DNA from: Verrucomicrobiota bacterium
Lineage (GTDB): Bacteria > Verrucomicrobiota > Verrucomicrobiia > Limisphaerales > JACRJZ01
Length of the DNA stretch: 64,000 nucleotides
Direction: 5' to 3'
Assembly (NCBI GenBank): GCA_016219875.1
Contig: JACRJZ010000124.1
Coordinates: forward strand, 1 to 64,000
Shown here one piece after another: positions 17,074-24,434 of this stretch (position 1 is its first letter; the number at the start of each line of letters is the position of its first letter). The notes under the pieces are model-generated. The model made no database searches, was not told where the DNA came from, and saw only the letters and a list, made by a program, of their open reading frames with translations. The translations under genes and the position numbers were made by a program.

Positions 17074-18543
17074 TCACTTCAACCACCCGCCCCAGCCGAA
17101 GACGAGGAAGAAGTAGAACGCGCCCAGTAGAAAGATGGGGAGGTAACGCGTCCGGGCCTTCTCGGTGTCCGCCAAACGAGCTTCGCGCAAGGCCAGCAGC
17201 ACGGCGGCACCGATTAACACCATCGCCAGCACGGAAAGAGTCGGCAGCGTGAACCACGCCGCCGGCTGCGGCATCGCCTTCGCGTTCATCTGGAGGGCCG
17301 TTTGCACGCCGGTCGGCTCGGCCCAGGCGAAGGGCAGGAAGCCGGCCCAGGACGTGAACTTCTCCAAGCCTTTCGCCGCATGGCCCGCCGCGACCACGAC
17401 CGCCATCGGCAAGGCCAGGCGACGCCAGGCTTCGCTCAGAGATTTCGCCCCGCCCAGCAGCAAGGTCAGGACGCCCAGCACGAGCCAGAGCAACAGCGGC
17501 ACCGCCACGATGGTCCACAGGCCCTTGATCCAGCCGCCCGCCGCGCCGGCGTGCAGTGCCTTGATGACCTGTTCCGGCACGAACGCGAAGACCGGGTCCG
17601 CTGCCTTCCACACGCCGCAGAGTTCGTAGGTCACGAAGCCGGAGACGATCATCACGAAGAGCGTGAGCGGCCACGAGGCGAGCGGCTCGCGCGCGTCGGT
17701 CTGGGAGAACGGCGGGCGCAGGAGCAACTGCATTTCGCCGGCCGGGTCCGCTTTCACGCAATCGCCGCAGACCAGGCAGTCCTTGTTCGTGTTCAGGCGG
17801 GCCGGATTCAGCAGCGACGGACACGCACGGGCGTTAGGGGCTTTGCTGTTCGGGTTGCAACAGCTTTGTCCGGACGGTCGCACCGCGAGCATCCCGCCGC
17901 GGCCATAGGCGCTCAACAGCAACGCCACCGGACAGAAGCCGCGACAAAACGCGCGGTCCTTGAGGAACAGCCCGACGCCGAACGCGAGGGCCAGCGAAGT
18001 CCAGAGGAACAGCGACGTGTAGTGCGGCACGCGATGAATCTGCACGCCGGGCACGAGCATTTGGAGGCCGGCAAAGAGCAGCACAACCAAGCTGCCTTTG
18101 GCGAGCCAACCCGCGAGCGGCGCCTGGGGCAGGCCCAGTTTCCGGCCGAGTTTCTCTGACTGGCTGGAAACCAGTTCGAGCGGGCAGACGATGCACCACG
18201 CGCGTCCGAGCAAGACCGTCATCCAGATGATGGCCGGCCACCACAGTCCCCAGATGGCGAGGTTTACGAGGTTGGTCTTGGCGTAGAGCTTGGCGTTGAC
18301 GCCGGCGGGCGTGTAGTGCCCCCAGCCGATCACCGCCAGCGCGACGAATACCGCGAGCACCAGCAGTTGCAGCACGGCGGGAAAGCCCGACCAGGTGACG
18401 AAGGCGCGAACAGGACGGAACTGAAGCAGGTTCCAACCGTGTGGGACGGTTTTCTGGCGGAAGGTCGGGGTCTTCACGAGTCTGGCGGCGCGCTCAAACG
18501 GCACCGGAGTTGGTTGTGACAGCACATCGAGGTCGGGCTTCAT
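17074..18543 (-). CDS. NapH/CcoG-like membrane protein with 4Fe-4S binding motifs
   Basis: 489 residues from the ATG at 18543, preceded by AGAGGA; an upstream in-frame ATG would add 30 residues. About ten hydrophobic segments. Iron-sulfur and NapH-type motifs: GRAWCIVCPLEL, FCRGFCPVALLL, SCCNP, ACPSLL, and a ferredoxin-like CLVCGDCVKADP. In the last the usual fourth cysteine before proline is aspartate. Proteins of this type pass electrons from quinol to periplasmic partners or help mature oxidases. It lies 105 bases downstream of the multihaem cytochrome stop on the same strand, so the two may work together in a respiratory chain. Function beyond electron transfer is not clear. Confidence 0.8.
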   Translation of the reverse strand: MKPDLDVLSQPTPVPFERAARLVKTPTFRQKTVPHGWNLLQFRPVRAFVTWSGFPAVLQLLVLAVFVALAVIGWGHYTPAGVNAKLYAKTNLVNLAIWGLWWPAIIWMTVLLGRAWCIVCPLELVSSQSEKLGRKLGLPQAPLAGWLAKGSLVVLLFAGLQMLVPGVQIHRVPHYTSLFLWTSLALAFGVGLFLKDRAFCRGFCPVALLLSAYGRGGMLAVRPSGQSCCNPNSKAPNARACPSLLNPARLNTNKDCLVCGDCVKADPAGEMQLLLRPPFSQTDAREPLASWPLTLFVMIVSGFVTYELCGVWKAADPVFAFVPEQVIKALHAGAAGGWIKGLWTIVAVPLLLWLVLGVLTLLLGGAKSLSEAWRRLALPMAVVVAAGHAAKGLEKFTSWAGFLPFAWAEPTGVQTALQMNAKAMPQPAAWFTLPTLSVLAMVLIGAAVLLALREARLADTEKARTRYLPIFLLGAFYFFLVFGWGGWLK

Positions 18544-18648
18544 ATCCTCTGAAAGTCCAAGGGGCAAGCTCTTCGGCTCCGCGAAAACCCCTCGCCGGAA
18601 CATTGTCCGGCGAGGGGCAGCACGGGCCAACACAGCACAAACGAAGGC

Positions 18649-20208
18649 CTACGGCGCTGGGACCACTTGCTTGGTCCGGTAGAACCGGTACTGCGCCGCG
18701 TCGGACGTCGGGTCCGTGTATTCAAAGCCCCATCGCAGCGGGTAGGCGGGCAGCGGCGCGGCCGTGTTGGTCGTCAACCGTACCCAGTTCGTGAAGTCGG
18801 CGGACGCCTCGAGGGCATACTGATAGTTCGGCGTGCCGACGACGCGGAGTTGGTACGGATGGCTCGAGGCCACCAGCGGGGCCACTCGGTGCGTGATGAT
18901 CGAGTCCGCCCACGCCGTCCGCGCCGTCGCGTTGGCGCCTTGGGCTTGATGACATCGGTAGGTGCAGGAGTTGGGCTGGTTGGTCGTGCCGTACTGGATC
19001 GAGGTCACCGGGAGCATGGCCGAGAAGGTGTGCGGAGCAAGGGCGCCGCGCCGCGTGACCGGATCCACGTTGATCACGTCCGGCATGTGGCAATCGGTGC
19101 AAGTCACATTGGCCGCCAACGCGGCCGCGCTGAACTGATGCACGTGATGGTCCAACACCGTATTGTGGCACACCTTGCAGAGGTCCTGTTTGGCGATCGG
19201 CGTGTGATTGGTCGGGTGCCAGAGGCGGGCGCCGTCCCAGGCCGCGTAGTTGGTCGTGCCGTTCACATTGTCGTAAATCTTGATGCCGTAGGTATTGGTC
19301 GGCAGGGCGTCCGCGTAGGTCGTGACTGTGCCGGCGGTGTGCGGGTTGTGGCATCTCACGCAACTGACGCCTTGGGCGTGGTGCTTGGTGACGCGGACGC
19401 CGGGGTAATGCACGTCCAGGTACTGCTGGCGATGGCGCTTCGACGTGCCGTCCGAGAAAAAGGAGGCCGTGGCGTTCAACGGTTCAGGAATGAATTGCAG
19501 CGTGCCGGGCTGGCCCGGCACATAGCCGATCGGGAAGTTGAACTCTCTGTTGGTGAAGCTGCCCATGGCCACGCTCTCCGCGCGGATGTGACACTGGCCG
19601 CAGCCTTCGTCCGTGCGGTCGATGACAATGAAGCTCTTCTCGCCATCGTTGGCGACATGGTCCCCGCCGGGGCCGTGGCAGGACTCGCAGCCGATGTTCA
19701 ACTCGTTAAAGGTGCGCGTGGCGGGATCGTAGCCGGTGGTGTGACAGCCGGCGCACTTGGTCAACCAGTCGCGCAGCGACTTGTTGTTGGCGTAGGTGCC
19801 GGTGATCGGATTCCACTCGAACTGCGTCACCGTGAACGGAAAGGGATCGCCGGGATGGTTCACCCGGATGTAGCTCTCCTCCTTGTACCAGCCGCCCATG
19901 ACCCAATGCACGTCGTTGGTGGGATCATTGGAAGTCGGGCGGACGGGCGCGTTGGTCTTGCGCAAGTCGCCGTGAATCACGCCGGGCAAATGCGCGTTGG
20001 GCCGGATCATTTTGGCGTGGATCGAGTTCGTCACTTCGTTGTAGTGGGCCACGTGGTTGGCCCGGTGGCAGGCCGTCACGCACGTCGCACTGCCGACGTA
20101 GTCGTTGGCCGTCAAGGGAGGCGCCGCCGCGAGCGCCAGCACCGCGCTCAGCGTCCAGAGCCAGGGTCGGTTGGGTTGGGATGGGGTTGGCAGAGAATAG
20201 GTCTTCAT
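18649..20208 (-). CDS. Exported multihaem c-type cytochrome (eight candidate haem sites)
   Basis: 519 residues with an N-terminal signal (LWTLSAVLALAAAPPLTA). Six CX2CH haem sites begin at C152, C174, C203, C283, C344 and C370. Two further sites, at C43 (CVTACH) and C415 (CTYRCH), have CX3CH spacing, giving eight potential haems. The segment NIGCESCHGPGGDH resembles cytochrome c554/tetrahaem-type proteins. Residues ~453-515 form a separate beta-rich tail (YALEASADFTNWVRL, EYTDP, YRFYRTKQ) that is also found at the C-terminus of the Ig-repeat protein at 56222-59356. It probably acts in the periplasm or at the outer membrane; the electron acceptor is unknown. Confidence 0.85.
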   Translation of the reverse strand: MKTYSLPTPSQPNRPWLWTLSAVLALAAAPPLTANDYVGSATCVTACHRANHVAHYNEVTNSIHAKMIRPNAHLPGVIHGDLRKTNAPVRPTSNDPTNDVHWVMGGWYKEESYIRVNHPGDPFPFTVTQFEWNPITGTYANNKSLRDWLTKCAGCHTTGYDPATRTFNELNIGCESCHGPGGDHVANDGEKSFIVIDRTDEGCGQCHIRAESVAMGSFTNREFNFPIGYVPGQPGTLQFIPEPLNATASFFSDGTSKRHRQQYLDVHYPGVRVTKHHAQGVSCVRCHNPHTAGTVTTYADALPTNTYGIKIYDNVNGTTNYAAWDGARLWHPTNHTPIAKQDLCKVCHNTVLDHHVHQFSAAALAANVTCTDCHMPDVINVDPVTRRGALAPHTFSAMLPVTSIQYGTTNQPNSCTYRCHQAQGANATARTAWADSIITHRVAPLVASSHPYQLRVVGTPNYQYALEASADFTNWVRLTTNTAAPLPAYPLRWGFEYTDPTSDAAQYRFYRTKQVVPAP

Positions 20209-20385
20209 GGGTGGTTCACGTCGTCCTGATCACCGGGCGTCCGCGTGCCGCCACCAAGCCGGCCCAGACAGAGTTCCTGGCTGGACTCGGGCAAACGGGC
20301 CGCCACGAAGGGTCGCGTACGAATCAGGGCTTTCAAACGCCTGAAGACATACTCCTCCCACCCGAACAGAAACATGACCGCCAGA

Positions 20386-21930
20386 TTACATTTTGGTCAT
20401 CTTCCCAGCGGGCGAAGGGGGAAGCCCCGCCGGAAACCGGAGCGTGAAGGTGGTTCCCTGCCCCACCTGACTCTGGACCGACGCGCTGCCGCCGTGCAGG
20501 CGCATGATGGATTGGACAATGGCCAGGCCCAAGCCGGCCCCGCCCGCGGCTGGGGCGCCGGAGTGGCCGGCACGGTAGAACCGGTCGAAGATTTTGGGCA
20601 AATGCTCCGGCGCGATACCGGCGCCGCTGTCCCGCACGCACAGTTCCACCGCTTGGTCGTCGAGCGGGCGCAGGGCGACGCGGACGCGCCCTTGGGCCGG
20701 AGTGTGTTTGAGAGCGTTCGCGAGCAGGTTGCTGACGGCGCGGCGAAACAACATCGGGTCGCCGGTCACCCAGGCGTTTCCCTCGCAGGTCACCGCCACG
20801 TCCTGTTCGCCGGCCAGGGCCTCGTAAAATTCCCGCACGGCCTCGATTTCCTTCCGGGCGTCAAACCGGACCCGCTCGACCGCCGCTTTCGGATTGTCCG
20901 CCCGCGCCAGGAAAAGCAAGCCGTCGATCATGCGCGACAAGCGTTCGTGCTCCTCGAGGCTCGACGCCAGGATGTGTTGATATTCCTCCGCCGTGCGTGA
21001 GCGGGCCAGCGCGACCTCCGCTTCGCCGCGCAAGTTGTTGATCGGCGTGCGCAGTTCATGCGCCAGATCGGCGGAGAACTGCGACAGGCGCGTGAAGGAA
21101 TCCTCCAGCCGATCCAGCATCGCATCGAAGGCCGCCGCCAGTTCCGCGAGCTCCCGCGGCCACTGCGTGCCGGCGATGCGCTCATGCAATTGGCTGGCGG
21201 TGATGTGTTGCGCGGCTTTCGTGATGTCCGCCAGCGGCCTCATGCCCTGGCGCGCGACCCATCCGCCCGCCACTGCGGCGAAGAGCGTTCCCGCCACCAG
21301 CACGATCAGCAGTTTGTTTCGATAATTCGTCAGCAGGGCCGCGCCGGCGGAAACATCCACCGCGATTTGCAGCGTCCGTTGCTCGCGGCCGGCAGTCCCG
21401 GTGGGCGCCCGCACCGACATCAACAGAAACGACCGGCCGGCCTGCCGTTTCTGTTGAACATCCTTCAGCGGTCCGGCAGTGACCTCCACCGGTGGGGGAA
21501 ACAGTTCCGCGGGGATGAGCTTCTCCAAGCCGGGGGTTTCCAACAGCACGCGGTCCTGCTCGTCCAGGATGCGGAGATAATATTTGAGCGGATGCCCCTC
21601 GCCCGCCTCATGCTCCACTTCACTGGCGAGCGCCTGTGCTTTCTCCGGCTGCTCGCGCAACAGGAGCCGGAGCACTTCGATTTTGCTGGCCAGCAGCCCG
21701 TGGCGCGTCTGTTCCAGACTCGACTTCAGGGTCCAATAGAGAAACCCGCCCGCCAGCAGCAACAAGGCCGCCGTCGAAGCCGCGTAAAGCAGCGTCAACC
21801 GCCGCGTGATCGAGAGTGTTCGCCAGGAAACGGGGAACCGGCGAGACGGTGAAACGGAGAGCGTCGCCGTTTCGCCGATTCGCCGTTTCGCTGTTTCGCC
21901 CGATTCAGACGGGACGTTCTTCGAGCACAT
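20386..21930 (-). CDS. CusS-like sensor histidine kinase
   Basis: 514 residues. Two membrane helices (~43-66 and ~206-226) frame a periplasmic sensor domain; HAMP follows, then HisKA with H291 in SADLAHELRTP, N box NLLANALKH, G1 DSGAGI, F box FDRFYRA and G2 GAGLGLAIV. The layout matches the heavy-metal (Cu/Ag) sensor kinases. The only usable ATG (21930) lies inside the regulator gene, giving a 26-base overlap and implying translational coupling. The N-terminal ~35 residues (GETAKRRIGETATLSV) are encoded by an 8-nt tandem repeat and look like added material. No metal efflux genes are nearby, so the signal is unproven. Confidence 0.88.
   Translation of the reverse strand: MCSKNVPSESGETAKRRIGETATLSVSPSRRFPVSWRTLSITRRLTLLYAASTAALLLLAGGFLYWTLKSSLEQTRHGLLASKIEVLRLLLREQPEKAQALASEVEHEAGEGHPLKYYLRILDEQDRVLLETPGLEKLIPAELFPPPVEVTAGPLKDVQQKRQAGRSFLLMSVRAPTGTAGREQRTLQIAVDVSAGAALLTNYRNKLLIVLVAGTLFAAVAGGWVARQGMRPLADITKAAQHITASQLHERIAGTQWPRELAELAAAFDAMLDRLEDSFTRLSQFSADLAHELRTPINNLRGEAEVALARSRTAEEYQHILASSLEEHERLSRMIDGLLFLARADNPKAAVERVRFDARKEIEAVREFYEALAGEQDVAVTCEGNAWVTGDPMLFRRAVSNLLANALKHTPAQGRVRVALRPLDDQAVELCVRDSGAGIAPEHLPKIFDRFYRAGHSGAPAAGGAGLGLAIVQSIMRLHGGSASVQSQVGQGTTFTLRFPAGLPPSPAGKMTKM
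21838..21905. repeat. 8-nt unit tandem repeat spanning the regulator/kinase junction
   Basis: The clearest part is CGCCGTTT CGCCGATT, then CGCCGTTT CGCTGTTT CGCC, followed on the other side by inverted GGCGAGACGGTGAAACGG. It encodes the first ~30 residues of the kinase without a stop and reaches the stop codon of the regulator gene. Confidence 0.7.
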
Positions 21931-22582
21931 AACCTGAGCCGCGCACGGTGTGAATCAGCTTCGGGGCGAAGGCGTCGTCCACCTTCCGGCGCAACCGCCG
22001 CACGGCCACATCGACCACGTTGGTGTCGCTGTCGAAGTGCATGTCCCAGACCTGCTCGGCGATGAGCGTGCGCGAGAGCACCTCGCCGTGGCGCTGGGCC
22101 AACAGGGACAACAGCGCAAATTCCTTCGGCGTCAGGTCCAGCCGCTGGCCGCCGCGCGTGGCTTTATGGCGGACGAAATCAAACTCCAGGTCAGCCACCC
22201 GCAGCGTTTCGGGCTGCCGGCTGGGGCCGCGACGCAAAATGGACCGCACCCGCGCGAGCAATTCCGAAAACGCAAACGGCTTCACCAAGTAATCGTCCGC
22301 GCCCAGTTCCAGCCCTTTGACGCGATCCGGCACCGCATCGCGCGCGGTCAGGAACAGCACGGGTGTGGGCCGGCCCGCCTGGCGCAACGCCGCGAGCACC
22401 GACCATCCGTCGCGTGCCGGCAGCATCACGTCGAGCACGATCACGTCGTACTCCTGCGTCAGCGCCAGGTGCAACCCGTCATCGCCCCGATGCGCCACGT
22501 CCACGACAAAGCCGCTTTCCGAAAGCCCCTTCTGGAGGTAGGCCGCCGTCTTGCGTTCATCTTCGACGATCAGAATCCGCAT
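21905..22582 (-). CDS. CusR-like OmpR-family response regulator
   Basis: 225 residues. Receiver domain with acidic pocket VEDE, phospho-acceptor D51 in IVLDVMLP, T in LTARD and K in LVKPF. The C-terminal winged-helix OmpR/PhoB domain shows LDLTPKEFALLSLLAQ, VWDMHFDSDTNVVDVAVRRL and HTVRGSGYVLEE. The wording LTARDAVPDRVKGLELGADD and SDTNVVDVAVRRLR is characteristic of the heavy-metal regulators. It is translated first, with the kinase gene overlapping its end. Likely target promoters are not visible. Confidence 0.92.
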   Translation of the reverse strand: MRILIVEDERKTAAYLQKGLSESGFVVDVAHRGDDGLHLALTQEYDVIVLDVMLPARDGWSVLAALRQAGRPTPVLFLTARDAVPDRVKGLELGADDYLVKPFAFSELLARVRSILRRGPSRQPETLRVADLEFDFVRHKATRGGQRLDLTPKEFALLSLLAQRHGEVLSRTLIAEQVWDMHFDSDTNVVDVAVRRLRRKVDDAFAPKLIHTVRGSGYVLEERPV

Positions 22583-22667
22583 GGCGCGAGAGTAGGCTGA
22601 CGCGGATCGAAAGGCGAGCGGCTTCGCTGTAATGCCTCAGAAACTGTGAAAACATCGACCGCCCCCT

Positions 22668-22768
22668 GAGCTTCTTTCAAAACCGTAGCAGCCGACGTGA
22701 GGAGGCTCAAACTCCAACGGAAACAGAGCCTCCTCACGTCGGCTGCTACGGGGTTTTGAAATCGCCTC
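22668..22768. repeat. 100-bp palindrome, 'GTAGCAGCCGACGTGAGGAGGCT' family, copy 1
   Basis: A perfect 26-bp inverted repeat (core GCAGCCGACGTGAGGAGGCT) around a 17-base loop (AAACTCCAACGGAAACA), with TTTCAAAAC/GTTTTGAAA outer arms and non-matching ends GAGCTTC and CGCCTC. Other copies: 38454-38554, 49431-49530 and an interrupted one at 55486-55780. It fills part of the 347-bp gap between the regulator and the anti-sigma gene. The rest of the gap (22770-22929) holds GC-rich sequence in which no gene was recognised. Confidence 0.9.
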
Positions 22769-22929
22769 CCCTGTTCCACACTTTGCATAGTGTGAGACAA
22801 CGCTCGTCTATGGACTGCGTCGGCCAGCGGAGCGCGACGCCGCTTGGGCTGCCGGTCACCGGAAGAGGAACAGCGCCGTCGCCGCTCTGCTCTGCCGGCG
22901 CACTCCACATCCTTCGCCACCCCGCCCGC

Positions 22930-23496
22930 CTACCGGTAATCTTCCGCCGCCACCACGACCAGAAGTTGACAGCCGCCTTCGGTGAAGCTTTTGCCGTGGT
23001 CGCTGCCGCCTTCAGCGTGGTGAAAATCCCCGCCGTGCAACACGCGGCCCTCGACATGGAAGTCGCCGGCCAGCACGTAACACTCCTCCGCGCCGGTATG
23101 GTGATGGTGCGGATAGCGCGCGCCCGGCGCCATATCGACCAGCAACACCGCGCTGCCGCCGCCGGGATGCTTGAAGAGTTCCTTGAGCCGCACGTCGGGC
23201 AGCGGTTGCTGCCACGCGCCTTCGCCGGCCAGACGGAAGTGGAACGGACTGGACTTCTGCCCGCACCCCGCCGCGTGGACCCGCTCCAGGATTCTGGCCT
23301 TGAGCGCCGGAGGCGGCTCATACGGCATCACGTTGGCCGCTGCCAGGAGGGCCGCGACGTTGTTGAAGCCGGCCGCTTCCGCCAGGGCCGCCGGGTCCGC
23401 GTTCGCGGCGGCAGTCTGCCACTCCTGCCACTCCGCGCCCTCCAGGGCGCCGACGGCGTTGAGCGCGGCCAGTTCGTTGAAACGTTCCGAGTTCAT
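22930..23496 (-). CDS. ChrR-like anti-sigma factor with C-terminal cupin domain
   Basis: 188 residues from the ATG at 23496, chosen because AGAGGG precedes it by seven bases; an in-frame ATG at 23535 is weaker. N-terminal helical region FNELAALNAVGALEGAEWQE looks like the anti-sigma domain of RskA/ChrR-type proteins but lacks the zinc-binding His/Cys set of ChrR. The C-terminal half is a cupin with a clear metal site: ARYPHHHHTGAEECYVLAG and GDFHHAEGGSDHG. Such proteins hold an ECF sigma factor until the cupin senses a signal such as singlet oxygen or organic peroxide. The sigma gene begins the pair just upstream (58-base gap). Confidence 0.85.
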   Translation of the reverse strand: MNSERFNELAALNAVGALEGAEWQEWQTAAANADPAALAEAAGFNNVAALLAAANVMPYEPPPALKARILERVHAAGCGQKSSPFHFRLAGEGAWQQPLPDVRLKELFKHPGGGSAVLLVDMAPGARYPHHHHTGAEECYVLAGDFHVEGRVLHGGDFHHAEGGSDHGKSFTEGGCQLLVVVAAEDYR

Positions 23497-23554
23497 CTGG
23501 TTCCCTCTCGCGGGCGTCGCGCTCCGGCGGCGCACCGCACTGTGAATGTCCCTT

Positions 23555-24130
23555 TCACAAACAGCCCTCCAGCGCTTCGCGCATCTGCACCAAGCCCCGG
23601 CGGATGCGGGCCTTGACTGTGCCCAGCGGCGCGCGCAGGACGGCCGCGATCTCGGTCTGCGTCAAGCCGCCGAAGAACGCCAGTTCAATCGCCTGCCGCT
23701 GTTCGGCGGGCAACTGCATCAGTGCCGACCGCACCAAGCTGGCGGTTTCCTCGCTCAACAACTCTTCGCCGGCCGCGGGCGCCACGACCCCGTCGCCCTC
23801 CATCTCCGCCGTGGCCGCTTCCACGAACCGCCCCGCCCGCTGCGCCGCCCGCAGGCGGTCCACCGACTTGTTGCGCGTGAGGGTGACGGCCCAGGTGAGC
23901 GGCTTGCCAAGGCGCGGATCATAGGTGGCGGCCTTCTCCCAGATCAGCACGAACACGTCCTGCAGCACGTCCTCGGCGGCGGCGGGGTCGCGCAGGATTC
24001 TCACGGCCACGGAGAGGAGAATCCGCGCCAACCGGTCGTAGAGCTGGCTGAGGGCCGCCTCGTCGCCGCGCGCGACGGCGCGGAGCAATTCCGCGTCCGC
24101 GTCAGACGGAAGAAGTTCGACCGCGTCCAT
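23555..24130 (-). CDS. ECF-type RNA polymerase sigma factor
   Basis: 191 residues from the ATG at 24130 (MDAVELLPSDADAELLRAV), which gives the usual distance to sigma region 2; an ATG at 24247 would add 39 residues of alanine-rich sequence. Region 2: DEAALSQLYDRLARILLSVA, DPAAAEDVLQDVFVLIWEKA and LTWAVTLTRNKSVDRLRA. Region 4: LPAEQRQAIELAFFGGLTQT with EIAAVLRAPLGTVKARIRRG, the DNA-binding helix-turn-helix. Followed by its probable anti-sigma factor. It is divergent from the TPR lipoprotein, suggesting that it controls itself and the genes at 24.4-29.9 kb. Confidence 0.92.
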   Translation of the reverse strand: MDAVELLPSDADAELLRAVARGDEAALSQLYDRLARILLSVAVRILRDPAAAEDVLQDVFVLIWEKAATYDPRLGKPLTWAVTLTRNKSVDRLRAAQRAGRFVEAATAEMEGDGVVAPAAGEELLSEETASLVRSALMQLPAEQRQAIELAFFGGLTQTEIAAVLRAPLGTVKARIRRGLVQMREALEGCL

Positions 24131-24434
24131 GAGGTCTGGGCCGGCGCCCTCCGCTCCGGCGGCTTCGTAAACGCCGCGGGCGAAGCGGGGCGCGCCGGCG
24201 AGGACTTCACTAGCCGCGGCCAGACTCAATGGCAAGGCGAAACCCATAATGCGAATTCCATCTTGGTGAGTTCGCTCGGGACGCGGTTTTGGATGCCGCG
24301 GGCGCGCGATTTCTCGCTCAGAAGAATTCCTGCATCCGATGGTTAGTCTCGCGCGTAGTTACCAGCGCGCCTGCACTGGGGCCGGCGGAAACCGCCGCCG
24401 CCCCCAGGCGACGCACCGGCATTTGAACAAATCT

